Notes: generated from the sequence alone by a model not told the origin. A DNA stretch of 64,000 nucleotides from Urophycis tenuis (GCA_036785325.1 JAXIVH010000006.1:166001-230000); one strand, 5' to 3'. Positions 1-11,019 are shown, counted from the stretch's first letter. Numbers and translations are program-made.

Positions 1-360
1 AAGTTGTTCCGAAGGGCTGAAAAAGGTTGATTGCTGAATATTGCTCTTTTCTCTGTTGAGTGGGATGATGTATCTGTGCCAGTTAAGAAGAGCCAGTTTG
101 CCATGTCAGCACTGTGCTCACATGCCTAGACATTCGTAGCCAATGCCAAGTCATGCCTCTCAGTGCCACGGCCTGGGTTTGCAAATTGCTTCTTACTAGT
201 TTTTTGGTGTGGCTAATTGTCTTTGTCTTAAAATATGCATTTACCAACTGTTTCTTCTCTTCTCTTTCACTTTGTGCTTCTGTCTCTCTCTCTTTATCTC
301 CACCTTCCTATTGGTTTCCATGTATGGCTGCTTAATGCTCTCCTCTCTGTTGTGTTTTAG

Positions 361-1204
361 GCTGGCAGTCACTACGAAGCTGAAGCTGTGCGGCGAGAGA
401 GTCGTCAGGAGAGAAAAAAAGGAACATTAGAGGATGTGAAAAACTGTCTGGCCTCATGTCTGTATCTGCTCCTGCTGTTGCTCCAGCCAATCCAAGATCT
501 GCTGAAGGCTCACACAGGTGAGCCATTGAGAAGATGTAAATTGGCAATATCCAATCTCAATGATTTGATATTGTAAGTTCCCGACCCTGGATATCAGTGT
601 AATGCACAAGTTCACGTTGCTAAAAGCAGACTCCGCTAGTGTGTTTAGTGGATGCAGGTAGACACATTATCTACTTTTATTATTATGACTATTACTACTA
701 TTATTACATTACCATGAAAACAAAGAACCATTCGGTAATACAAGGATCCTAATATAAGGATTGATCTGGCACTAAATGGTACAGAAGTCTCCTTATGCAA
801 CTCTGATGTGAAGGATAACTTCTATCCTGAAATACAAAAACTGTTCATATGGGTCATTTAGTACCCTACATCTATTACAATTGTGATTATTGTTCTTTTT
901 TTTTTTTTATTGAATGAAATGTGATATGGGTCATATTTAGTTTATGGTTTGTCAATCAGGTAATTTGTAATGACAAATTTAAAACGGTTATAATTGTCGA
1001 GAGCATATTGGAAACTCTGGTTGTAAGCCACGAATGATATCAGTTGTGTATAAGGATATAATTATGTAAATGGCGGATTTGAATAATCTGTGCCTATAGT
1101 GTCCTTTTTTCAGTATAGTGTGGCTACAGACAATTCTTAACCTGGGGGCCAATTTCAGGGCACCTGCTCTCTTCTATTTATGTTTCTCAGATTACACCCT
1201 CTGA
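361..1204 (+). CDS. Last two coding exons of an unrecognised gene
   Basis: Exon 361-517 follows a pyrimidine-rich tract ending TTTTAG and is followed by the donor GTGAGC. Frame 1 of the exon is open for all 52 codons. It encodes a charged stretch (EAEAVRRESRQERKKG) and then a leucine-rich stretch (CLYLLLLLLQPIQDLL) that could be an amphipathic or membrane-seeking helix. The next good acceptor is CTATTTATGTTTCTCAG at 1190. Joining there completes a split codon and gives a short tail, DYTL, with a stop at 1202-1204. The other frame of the first exon hits a stop. I do not recognise the protein. It lies upstream of snph on the same strand, so it may be a neighbour conserved elsewhere, but that is inference. 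An upstream snph exon is less likely because the frame terminates and a poly(A) signal follows. Confidence 0.5.
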
Positions 1205-1478
1205 AGATGCAACGCAAATGCAGCTTGCAGCAAATGCCGGTGTTGTGCAAGAAGTCAACAGCGGCCACAGCCTCAGTTGTTACTCCTGTGCCCGCTCAAC
1301 CTGCGTGAGACGCATTGCAGTCACACACTCCTGAGATTATGCTCTGTAGCTTTAGCTCTGGTATTAAGCACTATAGCAACTAAAAGACCAACAAAAATAC
1401 TGAAGTAGTTAGGGACCCTTACAGGTGCTTTTGAAAGCACCAGTTTTCATACGCATTGCATACGCAAACCAATATATC

Positions 1479-1484
1479 AATAAA
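1479..1484 (+). promoter_or_regulatory. Poly(A) signal of the left-edge gene
   Basis: AATAAA lies about 275 bases after the stop codon at 1202-1204, in otherwise unremarkable AT-rich sequence. This is a normal distance for a 3' UTR. The region 1205-1500 is therefore read as the 3' UTR of the left-edge gene. Confidence 0.4.
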
Positions 1485-1934
1485 TACCTAACAGAGCTCA
1501 TGGTAGTCAAAGTTTAAAATAACATCTTCAAAACTTTTACTCTGTCAATTACATAGCAGTTGTCTGTAGTGCAATGGAGAAATATTACAAGATCTGTCTT
1601 GATGCACCTTGCTGAAACAATGACACTTCTGAACAAACAAGAGCAAAATGGAACCTTAACCACTGCAACTACACCAGCAATAACTCCAACCAGACAATTA
1701 TAACACCGTTTTGCCCCTTACACCCTATTCCACGACACCTTGTTGGCTGCCCAACTCCACCCGGTGGCTTTTACTGGGCTCCTCCAGAACAAGGACACAG
1801 GTGTTGATGTTGGAAACCAGTTTATTGTAGAGTTTGATTGACAATGGTATATGTGCTGTTGATCTATGTTGCCATGTCGGAGATCTCCCTGAGTGTGTGT
1901 GGTGATGGCTGGTTTAACCTGTTGCACATTGACT

Positions 1935-2010
1935 GCTCAATATGCAACAGGTGTGCAGTTTCATGCAGACCCAGAGTCAGTCTGACTCAGGCAAGGTGAG
2001 GCTGCTCAAA
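1935..2010 (+). repeat. Dispersed repeat shared with the L2 fragment at 58.5 kb
   Basis: CAATATGCAACAGGTGTGCA and the following 50 bases, including CAGAGTCAGTCTGACTC, closely match 58546-58610, where the same block leads into an L2-type LINE 3' end. Here it leads into no coding sequence, so it is a short fragment of a dispersed repeat. The flanks 1500-1930 and 2010-2130 show nothing else I can name. Confidence 0.4.
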
Positions 2011-2190
2011 CCAGCCATCAAACACACACTCCACACAGCTTCATCTTTTTTTTTTATTTGGCATTTCTTGTTCCCGCCTCGCTCCATGGAGGTCAGTGAT
2101 TGGGCAATACCTAAATTTTTTATTGTTTATATTATTGCTGTGCAGTGTTCTTGCAGAAGACAAATGTTGACAAGAAGGAGACAGGGGGAA

Positions 2191-2194
<4 letters not shown>

Positions 2195-2267
<73 letters not shown>
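2195..2267. repeat. (TA)n microsatellite
   Basis: About 36 uninterrupted TA units inside the left arm of the foldback element. The right arm carries only a short remnant near 3897-3913, so the tract expanded on one side. Confidence 0.97.
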
Positions 2268-2269
<2 letters not shown>

Positions 2270-3597
2270 GGCATGCCGTTCAGGAAATTAATCTTTGAAT
2301 ATATTGAATGAAACTTTGAATATATGGAGTGAACCTTGAATATATTGAATGAAACTTGACTGATGCTAGGCTTCACGGCAGTGCCTGCGGCCATCTTGTG
2401 TAACTTGTGGACGCTGCAGCTAAAACTGCGTGACAATGAGTCAGGCCGCTCGCAATCTCGTTGCAGCAATTTTAAACAACGGGGACATGATAAACACACT
2501 GGCGAATGCGTGCTAAAATCCTCCCGACACCCCTGCCCAATACCCTGCCTGTTCTTCTGACAAAGAAATTCGCTTCGCGAATTCACTTCGCTCTGAAGCG
2601 GCACTTCTCTGGGACTGGAGAAGCTGCTGCGGCTACACGGATTTGGTGAACTGAAGGAGAAGCTCTTCATATATTGTTTGGATACAATACGAATCACATT
2701 CATAGACCAATGCAGGCTGAATATTTAGTTTAGTATTAAACGTATTTGATGATCGGCAACACATTGTCAGCTTTGGGCACGTTACTCACACAGCGGACTG
2801 CGGACGGAAAGAGAAATGCATAATGAGATTTGCCGAAACATTGAATATACTGAATGAAACGTTGAATATATTTTATGAATCTTACATGTTACAGTGATTA
2901 ATACAGCAGCAATATATATTTTTTAATTCCATAGTAATTATCTCCGTAAGGCATAATCTCATTATGCATTTGACTGTCCGTCCGCAGTCCGCTGTGTGAG
3001 TAACGTGCCCAAAGCTGACAATGTGTTGCCGATCATCAAATACGTTTAATACTAAAATAAATATTCAGCCTGCATTGGTCTATGAATGTGGGTGATTCGT
3101 ATTGTATCTGAACAATATATGAAGAAGAGCTTCTCCTTCAGTTCACGAAATCCGTGCAGCTTCTCCAGTCCCGGAGAAGTGCCGCGTCAGAGCGCAGTGC
3201 CATTACACACGGCCATTCACTGTGTTTTACCTTCATTAAATCACCTGAAAACTATATCAAGCTAACCATTCTTGTGTACGGGCGGAGATTGTACATATGG
3301 GCTGTTGTGGGGCACTCCTGTGAGGTTGAAGGCATGCTCAGTTTGGCCCAATGAGCAGCTGCCTGGCCCATTGTAGTTGGTCTGCCACGGTTAAAAAGGG
3401 AGCGAATTTCTTCGTCAGAAGAACGGGCAATTGGGCAGGGGTATCAGGAGGATTTACGCATTCGCCAGTGTGTTTATCATGTCCTCATTGTTGAAAATTG
3501 CTGCAATGAAATTGCGAGCGGTCACGCAGTTTTAGCTACAGCATCCACAAGTTACACAAGATGGCCGCAAGCACTGCCATGAAGTCTGACGTCAGTC

Positions 3598-3872
3598 AAG
3601 TTTCATTCAATATATTCAAAGGTTCATTCAATATATTCAAAGTTTCATTCAATATATTCAAAGGTTCACTCCATATATTCAAAGTTTCATTCAATATATT
3701 CAAAGGTTCACTCCATATATTCAAAGTTTCATTCAATATATTCAAAGGTTCACTCCATATATTCAAAATTTCATTCAATATATCCAAAGGTTCACTCCAT
3801 ATATTCAAGTTTCATTCAATATATTCAAGGTTCACTCCATATATTGAAAGTTTCATTCAATATATTCAAAGA
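3598..3872. repeat. 21-bp minisatellite, paired into 42-bp higher-order units
   Basis: TTCATTCAATATATTCAAAG alternates with TTCACTCCATATATTCAAAG for about 13 units. The left arm of the foldback element holds about three inverted units at 2294-2358, so this is an expansion of an arm-internal repeat. The open frame through it (SFNIFKGSLHIFK repeats) is a by-product of a period divisible by three, not a gene. Confidence 0.9.
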
Positions 3873-3985
3873 TTAATTTCCTGAACGGCATGCCATAATA
3901 TATATATATATATACACAGTTCCCCCTGTCTCCTTCTCCAGGAATCTCGTCAACATTTGTCTTTTGCAAGAACACTGCACAGCAA

Positions 3986-5808
3986 CACACTGAGTTGCAC
4001 AAGTCTTTTAGGGTGCATGACTGCATGTGTTATCCAAACTGGATTTTGAGTATTTGTTCACTCTCTGAAATTGATTATTTCAATTGAAATAAATAAGCCA
4101 TTTACTTTGTCTTTACATTGGGCTGTAGTGTTTGCATATGAGGGAATTGTTTGACAGCAGCTCTGTTTTATTTGATTTGGTCAGCAAAGAAATTGGAAAA
4201 TCAGTGTAGAGACGTGGTTATGAAATCTCCCTGCTATGTAAATGAGCAGTATAATTAGTCTTGTTTTGTAATCAGGCTGCTTTGCATGTCACCACATTAT
4301 TACTATTTAGATTAGTACTTTATGACTGAAGTTGTTGTTCAAAGTGTACTGTGTAGAATTCAGTGGAATCTAACATAACAGGCTTGCCAGTAATGGAGTA
4401 TAATATTCAGTATGTATTACTACATTAGTACTAATAATATTAGTGTATAATCCCATGAAAGCAATTGTTTTTCTTTACCTTAGAATGAGCCCTTTATATC
4501 TACAAAGCGGGTCCTGTTCAATGGAGCCCACCATGTTGCATCAGCAATTTTTCTACATCAGCCCAGAACAGACAAACGGTTCTAGAAACAAAGTGCTTTT
4601 TTAATTCAGTCGACATTAAATTCAAGTGTAGGTGAAAACCATATTTCAGCTCAAATTAGAACACCTAAGATAAAAAAAGCCTTTTGGGCCAACAGTTCTC
4701 AGAGCGAGGGTGGACGTGTCATCCCAGTGGTTATGAGAGCAGTCATTTACCTCTGGGGACAACAAGTCATATTTTCAGGGTTTGGGTAGCTCACAATAAC
4801 GGTTATCGGATAAAGGATATCCGGGCCTAGACTTCCTCTTTTGTGCACCAGTCATTGTTTTCAATATTTTTTGGAGGTGTTTCAGGTCCAGAAGATATTT
4901 TGGCTCTGTAAACAGACATCAAAGCTAATTAAAAGCTGAATCATCATCAGATGTGACCAATGGGTTTCAATACTGTTGGTCCCCACAGGGACTGTTTACC
5001 TGCATACAACTAAAGCCTGCTCACACTTTTTATTACAATTGAAAAATAGTGAGGATGAGGGGGTTGTGATCAATGGGTGTTGCAAAACTGAAATTGAGGC
5101 GTATATGCACCGACCCATTCAGCTCCATGATTAATTATTTTCTGACGTGGGAAAAAACCTCAACAAACAATCACATACAATGTAAAATTAACTTTGCTTA
5201 TAAGCTATGACCTATAGTTTTATAGGCTAAATAACCTATTTATACAATTTATAAATCCATCAAGGAACTTCATCACTTGGCTATTTTATACTGTATTTGA
5301 CAAGAGGATTGAGAATTTAATTTTGGAAGTACCTACTGGCACCTTACAGAATACCGGCCAGTACAGGCCACTGTACTGTGACAGTCCCCCACATTATTGG
5401 AAATTGAGGGGCTGTATTCAGTTGGTTTCAATTTCAGTTCTAGATGAGCCACTACATTCTACAGACCAGATACACCTTTAATACTCTGTTATGACATTGG
5501 GGTATTTGATATGCATACATATTGGGATGGTTTCGTTTATCACATGTGATTTCTGGGAAGCTGACTTAAATCAGGGCCTACATTGTAGAAATGGCATTTG
5601 TTTCACCTTCTTCACCTCAGTGTGTTTAGTGATGTTGGGCAGCGTTTTGTCTAATATTGTTTATATCACGCTGCGAGCATCTACAGTGCACTTTAAACTA
5701 TTGTACAAAAATAAGCATCTTATTTTGGGAAAGCTAACCTAACTTGTTCAAGGTTACATTTAATCATTTAAACAGCCATGTAACATCCTGTTGTCTCTGT
5801 ATGGTCAG
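3986..5808. other. Intergenic or upstream intronic DNA, no feature recognised
   Basis: AT-rich single-copy-looking sequence with no convincing open frame, no repeat ends and no RNA signature that I can recognise. It may hold non-coding 5' exons of snph, since the first coding exon starts behind a splice acceptor. Confidence 0.5.
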
Positions 5809-5848
5809 GTTCGACTACTGCAAGTTCATTGAGCTAGACTACGTCCCA

Positions 5849-6021
5849 ATGGAGACGGGTTACATGGTCTCCATGCGCCCAACAAAAGGCTATGTGTCAT
5901 CCAGGACTCCCTCTAAAAGCTTTGCCTCCACCAAGTCACCATCTAAAGGTTATGGGTCCAGCAAGTCACCATCTAAAGACTATGAATCCACCAAGTCACC
6001 ATCTAAAGGCTATGTATCCAG
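5849..6021 (+). CDS. snph: Syntaphilin, coding exon 1 (SPSK-repeat N-terminus)
   Basis: An acceptor (CTGTTGTCTCTGTATGGTCAG) ends at 5808 and the frame is open from there. The first in-frame ATG is at 5849, with others at 5867 and 5873, so the exact start is uncertain. The exon ends at 6021 before GTCTCC, a weak donor, with the last codon split so that it joins exon 2 in frame at VSR/RPPALASSR. The encoded 58 residues hold four imperfect copies of a 12-residue, 36-bp repeat built on KSPSKGYGSS. This serine/lysine-rich N-terminus corresponds in position to the basic Ser/Arg-rich start of mammalian syntaphilin (SRRTSAGSRRR), but the repeats are not something I remember from mammals. Reading past the donor gives a plausible-looking frame to 6199, so intron retention or an alternative 3' end cannot be excluded. 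Confidence 0.6.
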
Positions 6022-6696
6022 GTCTCCAGAGCACCACAGTCATTTGGAAAAAGCTCCATCAACCCTTCGAACACGGTTTGTTGCCACAGTGCCTTCATTC
6101 TATGGAGTGTTATATAATTTCAACCATGAGCCCACAAAGCATGTGTTTGTTCCTCAGTCTAAATACTTCTTAAACTCTCAGTGGAATGTTTTAAGATGAC
6201 CACTCTGTCATTGTGGAAAAAGATATGGACCTGATTGGATCATTGGTGAAATTAATACTTTTAAAAACATGGCATGTTCACCTCTCTCTATCACCTCTAT
6301 CTATAGTTACAGTGATTTCATTAACATTTTTTGGTTTTTGCTCTGAAGAATACAATCTTTTCACATTTTCTTTGCCAGTGTGTCAGTTTTGTTAAACTTG
6401 GCATCCCTAACAAAACTATACTTTTGTTAGGGCAGTGTGGCATGGCACATATCCCACGTCCGGTTGAATGTGATGTTGTGTGGCCTCTTTATAACATTTG
6501 CTTGTCTTTTTCTCCTGGTCTATGTTCAACTGGCATAGAAAAGATTTAACTGGAGCCCCATGTTCAGATTATCTTGATTGGTTTTGATCTTTAGCCAATT
6601 ACTTTCAATGTTGTCACACTGTCTAGAAGTGTGGTATTACTTTGAAGTGATTGCCATTAACAACAGATTCCTTTTTCTCCTCTAACTTTGGAACAG

Positions 6697-6804
6697 GCGG
6701 CCACCAGCTTTGGCCAGTAGTAGAGATCCGTTTGTCAATGCCGCCCACAGTAGCAGCAGCAACTCTGGCTCATGTAAGGGCAGTGACTGCAGCCCTACCA
6801 AGGG
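6697..6804 (+). CDS. snph: Syntaphilin, coding exon 2
   Basis: A polypyrimidine tract and CAG precede 6697, and GTAAGA follows 6804. The exon starts with one base and ends with two bases of split codons, matching exons 1 and 3. It encodes SSSSNSGSCKGSDCSPTK, the strongly conserved SNSGSYKGSD-type motif found just before the central domain in syntaphilin and its paralogue syntabulin. Confidence 0.88.
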
Positions 6805-7235
6805 GTAAGATACCCTCCTCGTCCACACTATATGTTAATATAGTGGGGCCTTCATATTAAAGAAAAGAAAATGTTCACTTAAAGTTTTTTATTTTTTCTT
6901 AAAAATTATATAATTTCACTTGTTCTAGATATTGTTGTATAGCCTCCAGGATCTTTGGAATCTCAAATGGTCTTTTTTCAGAATCACCTTTAATATTTCA
7001 TGAAGACTGGAACCAGGGTAGAAGCTTAAAGGATAGTATTAGACGTCAGTAGCTTTTGGATCAAACCAGGTGCCACTTTCCTTCCATCAGTCAGGATATC
7101 GGATATTGTAGCTGATTACTGTTTACTATTCAGTTATTCATTTGGGGTTAGCATAGCATGGGTTATAGATTGTCAAAGAAACTATATGTGCAATACTTAC
7201 ACCTTAACCTAAATGCAATATTGTTATGGTTCCAG

Positions 7236-7385
7236 ACGTCACCAGAAGTACACGTCGTGCACCGATAACCATGGAATCCGCCCTCCTCCCCCGGAGCAGT
7301 ATCTCACCCCACTACAGCAGAAGGAGGTGTGTATACGACACCTGCGGGCCAGGTTAAAAGAGACCGTCGACAGACTGCAGGACAG
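7236..7385 (+). CDS. snph: Syntaphilin, coding exon 3
   Basis: The acceptor TGGTTCCAG precedes the exon and GTGAGA follows it. It encodes YTSCTDNHGIRPPPPEQYLT and then PLQQKEVCIRHLRARLKET and DRLQDR, near-identical to the start of the syntaphilin central domain. KEVCIRHL and DRLQDR favour syntaphilin over syntabulin, which has KEVTVRHL and RLHER here. The coiled coil begins in this exon. The next intron is 20.4 kb and full of transposons. Confidence 0.93.
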
Positions 7386-7986
7386 GTGAGACAGATGTAC
7401 CAAGTTTCATACCAGGTTTTTTTTAAACCAAGTCGACTCCACAACTCTCATATTTAAATTAGTACAAGGCTATTTCAGTTGCATTGTATTGTATCTAATT
7501 GTATCTAGGATTTTGAAACATTCATTAACTACTGATTAACAAGTTGTAGAATATAGTCCCTCTTTACAACTAATTTAGGACTAGTTTGGAAGCCTGATTA
7601 GATTAACAATGTGCACACAGTTTGCAGGACCTTTCTGTGAGGTGCAGGTGTCACACCGCCGGCAAGTCACGTCCCTCCAGGACTAGCCCCATCCACTAGT
7701 CCCCAGCGTCTTAGCCACCCCATAGTGCCCCTACTATGGGGTATGCTGCCTCAAGCCACTGCCCGTTGTAGGCCTTTGGGGACCACGACCTGCCACCTCT
7801 CCTTGCCTGTGGCCAGCTCCATCCAGGCCTGCTGCAGCATGCCCTGGCGGGGACGCAGGACCCCAATCGTCTCCCTCCATGATATCCACGATACACCCTC
7901 CACCTCCTGTAAACTAGCACAGCCTTCCTCCTCCGCCCGCAGTTCTCTCTTGCGGGCCTCCTTCCACTCACAACAACGACACCCCT

Positions 7987-9300
7987 TCACAGCACAGGGT
8001 CGCCGAGAGAACATGTCAGCATTGGTGTGTCAGGCACCAGCTGGTGTTCCACTTCGAATACGTAGGCCTGGAGTTCCTCCAACCACCAGGCCACCTGCCC
8101 TTGTGGCTTCTTGAAGGACTTGAGCCACTGGAGAGCTGAGTGGTCCGTCCTCACAATAAAAGGCAGGCAGCAGAAGTAGTACTTGAAGTGCCAGATGGAG
8201 AGCACCACGGCCAGGAGCTCTCTGCGGGTAACGCAGTAGCGCTGCTCCACCTTGTTAAAGGCCCTGCGAAAATACGCCACCACTCTCTCTCTATCCGGCC
8301 CCACTTGGGAGAGCACCCCTCTCACCCCGACACCGGCTGGGGCCAGCACGGGTCCTCGCGCAGGGCACACTGAAGACTGGAGAACGCCCCCTGGCACTGC
8401 TCGGTCCACACAAAGTGACTGTCTTTTTGCAGGAGCCGATGAAGGGGCGCTGCAAAACATGAAAAACCCTGTACAAACTTCCTGTAATAGGAAGCCAGGC
8501 CCAGGAAGCTTTTCAGGTGCTTGTGATTAGTCAGGGTGGGCCAGTCTGCCATCACCCACCACCCCACCATGGTGCTGATGCCTTCCCCCCCCACCATGTG
8601 CCCCAAGAACAGTACCTCTCGGCACAAAAAGTGGCACTTCTTTGGGTGTAGCTTTAGGCCTGCGGCCCGGATGCATTCCAACACCCGGCAAAGGGAAGAG
8701 TCAATGGAGGTGCCGTGCGCCAGGACATCGTCCAGGTACACCAGGCACTGTTGGCAGGGGATGCCCGACAAAACCCGGTCCATCAACCGGGCGAAGGTGG
8801 CTGGGGCGTTACACAGTCTGAAACTAAGGACCTTGAACTGCCACAAACCCCAGCCTGTGCAGAAAGTGGTTTTTGGGTCTCGCTTCTGAGGAGAGGGGCA
8901 CTTGATAGTAACCACTATGGAGGTCCAAGGGAGAGAACCAGGATGACCCGGAGACCAAGTGCAGGGACTTGTCAATGCACAGCAGGGGGTACGAGTCTTT
9001 TTTGGTCACGCCGTTCACAGGCCTGTAATCTGGACAAAGCCGCCATGTCTTTTTGGGGACCAGTACGACAGTCGATGCCCAAGGACTGTCGCAAGGCTCG
9101 ATTACCCCTGCCTGCAGCATGTCCTCCACAGCCTGGTCACACACCTCCTGACGTGCCAGAGGGAGACACTGCGGGCAACACATGATAAGCTGGGCATCTC
9201 CGGTGTCAATGTTGTGCATCCGGCCCACTTCGTCCTCCCTCATAGCAAAACTGTCCTGGAACGACAGCAGAAACTGCCACATTTGCTCCTGTTGCTGGAC
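7987..9300 (-). pseudogene. gypsy reverse transcriptase and RNase H remnant
   Basis: Successive overlapping frames give the RT finger and palm motifs (LDLHSGYYQVPL, LCNAPATFARLMD, CLVYLDDVL with the YLDD catalytic box) and then RNase H (VAYFRRAFNKVEQRYCVTRR, ELLAVVLSIWHFKYY, RTDHSALQWL). The changes of frame near 8320, 8830 and 8970 show at least three frameshifts, so no functional polymerase is encoded. Confidence 0.9.
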
Positions 9301-9719
9301 GTCCAGCCCCTCACAGTTCTTCCTCCATATCTGACCCCTTCTCCTCTAGCTACCGTACCTTTCACGGTACGGTAAAAGCCCATTGCCCCTGTGGCCATGC
9401 GGAGCTGCACATCAGTGGGCTCCAACTGGATCCACTCCGGGCACACGTCTGGTCAGAGCACTGTCACGGATGAAGCAGTATCCACCAGGGCTGAACACAG
9501 CACCCCCTCCACGGATATGGGAATGTAGCAGGAATTCCTGTCCCCGAGTCATCCCACCACTACCGCCATCCTGGGAGCCTGGATGTTGTCTGCTTCTGGA
9601 GGGGGTGTGGCCTGTCTCCCCAGGCTGTGATGCGGGCCCTCCGTATCTGGTAAAGCTGGTGTGGGGGGTTGGGGGAAGAACTGTTCAGGGACCGCACATA
9701 GGGCCCCCTTGCGCAGGCC

Positions 9720-10760
9720 CTATGGCGTTTCCCGGGTCCGCAGGGGGACTAGATCAATCTCTGAACAAATGTCCAGGTTGGCCACACCCCCAACAGGCAC
9801 ATTGGTCAGGGCCCTGCGGTCTGCGGGGCAGCTTCGGGGCCACGGCCCTGTATTCTCGGCCACCCACACCGGCTTTTCCTTCTCCGCTGGGCTCTGGGTC
9901 GGGCCCGGTGCTCTCACTGCCGGAAAACTCACTCTTTGGCCCCCCTCAGTGACCACGCCCCACACGCCCCACAGTGACCTCTCCCTCTCCACTGGCATCT
10001 TCAAGGCCGACTGCAGAGTACTTGGATGCTGTAATTGCACCTGGACACGCAGGTCCAGGGGAAGAAGGGCTCTGATGAATTGGTCACGTGCCAGCTCACT
10101 CTGCATGCTGGGGGGCATGTATGCATATGCCCTACGTGTCAGGCTCTCAATGTCATTAGTCAAGACCCTCAGCGGCTCCCCCTGCTTCCTGCCACAACTA
10201 ATGAGTTTATTAGACAGAGAGACAGACAGACAGACAGACATACTTTAATGATCCCTGAGGGAAATTGCATAAAGGGGAGGGGGTGGAGGGGCTCGGTTCT
10301 CTGCATTTGACCCATCCTATATTATATAGGAGCAGTGGGCAGCCGTGGTCAGTGCCCCAGGGAGCAAATTGGGGTTCAGTGTCTTCCTCAAGGACACTTC
10401 GACATGCGCACAGTTGGAGGAGGGAATCGAACCGCCACGCCACGGTTAGTGGACGACCTGCTCTATCCACTGAGCTACTGCCACCCCTATTAAGCAGGAA
10501 CTCCAGCACCGCCTCTGCAATGCCCCCACTAAAGCTCCATAATCCTGCCTTTCTCCTGGGAAAAGCAACAACAGGCACGACAACGCATTGTCTGCGAGGC
10601 ACAAAGCCAGTTGCAATGCTTTAGTCTCTATTGTCCATCATCCAGCATCAGCCAGCAGTTCGAATTGCACATGAAACGCCTCCTAGTCCAATTAACCGAA
10701 GTACTTGGGCGTCTTTACCGGTAACACGGTGACCGGACCATGGGCGCCGCCATGTTTGCA
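9720..10760 (-). pseudogene. gypsy gag with zinc knuckle, split by a SINE
   Basis: Downstream of the SINE the frame reads IESLTRRAYAYMPPSMQ and DQFIRALLPLDLRVQVQLQ, a gypsy-type capsid C-terminal region. A shifted frame gives CWGCGQPGHLFRD, a CCHC knuckle whose last Cys is lost to a stop. Upstream of the SINE the same protein continues (GGIAEAVLEFLLN) and its start is probably near 10756 (ATGGCGGCGCC on the - strand). The SINE and frameshifts make it non-functional. Confidence 0.7.
10213..10487 (-). mobile_element. tRNA-derived SINE (V-SINE-like) inserted in gypsy gag
   Basis: On the - strand it opens with a tRNA-like head: box A TAGCTCAGTGGATAGAGC and box B GGTTCGATTCC. A central part follows (CCTTGAGGAAGACACTGAAC, GGATGGGTCAAATGCAGAGA), then a LINE-like tail, TTTCCCTCAGGGATCATTAA, and (GTCT)n. 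TATTA flanks both sides (10208-10212 and 10488-10492) as a likely target-site duplication. Taking out the SINE and one TATTA rejoins the gag frame. The central part resembles fish V-SINEs as I remember them. Confidence 0.88.
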
Positions 10761-11019
10761 TGTTTACATCCCGAAGTGCAGGCTTTGGCTCCTGGCGAGT
10801 GGGACCTGAAGACATTCTTAGTCCCTCTTTGGCCTCTCGAGAAACTCGTTCAAACAGCCTGCCGCTCCTCCTCCTCCACCTTCGGGTAGCATATGGCTCT
10901 TATGCCCTGCTAACCTGAAGCTAACGTCGTATCCTGGCCATGATGTATCTCCACGGCAATCTTCTGCTTGGATGCAAAACGCTTCACTCACTCTCGTCGT
11001 TGTTCACTTCTGGCACCAG

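Larger units (their letters stand above)
2133..3985. mobile_element. Large foldback (imperfect palindrome) element, 1.85 kb
   Basis: The two halves are inverted copies of each other. TTGCTGTGCAGTGTTCTTGC at the left end is mirrored by GCAAGAACACTGCACAGCAA at the right end. Matching blocks follow inwards: the ACAGGGGGAACTGTG/TA-repeat junction, GGCATGCCGTTCAGGAAATT, the GGCCATCTTGTGTAACTTGT block, the CTTCTCCTTCAG block and GATCGGCAACACATTGTCAG. They meet at a spacer near 2850-2935. The right arm is longer because it has an expanded 21-bp satellite and about 200 bases (3198-3408) absent from the left arm. No transposase is visible and no clear target-site duplication was found. It could be a foldback-type transposon or an inverted duplication. 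Confidence 0.7.

Noticed and set aside
1942..2298. 118-codon + strand frame ending in alternating Ile/Tyr
   Set aside because: The second half is the translated (TA)n microsatellite and the first half is a dispersed repeat. There is no coding signature.
3561..3884. 107-codon frame of FNIFK/LHIFK repeats
   Set aside because: It is the 21-bp satellite read in a frame-preserving period, and it is open on both strands for the same reason.
5744..6199. A separate 151-codon gene
   Set aside because: Only the part from 5809 to 6021 behaves like an exon and it splices in frame to syntaphilin exon 2. The rest before and after looks non-coding.
9383..9952. 189-codon proline/glycine-rich + strand frame
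   Set aside because: It is the antisense shadow of the GC-rich gypsy gag-protease region on the - strand.
10440..10490. Functional tRNA gene
   Set aside because: Box A and box B are present, but the sequence continues into a SINE body and tail with a target duplication, and the arms do not pair as in a tRNA.
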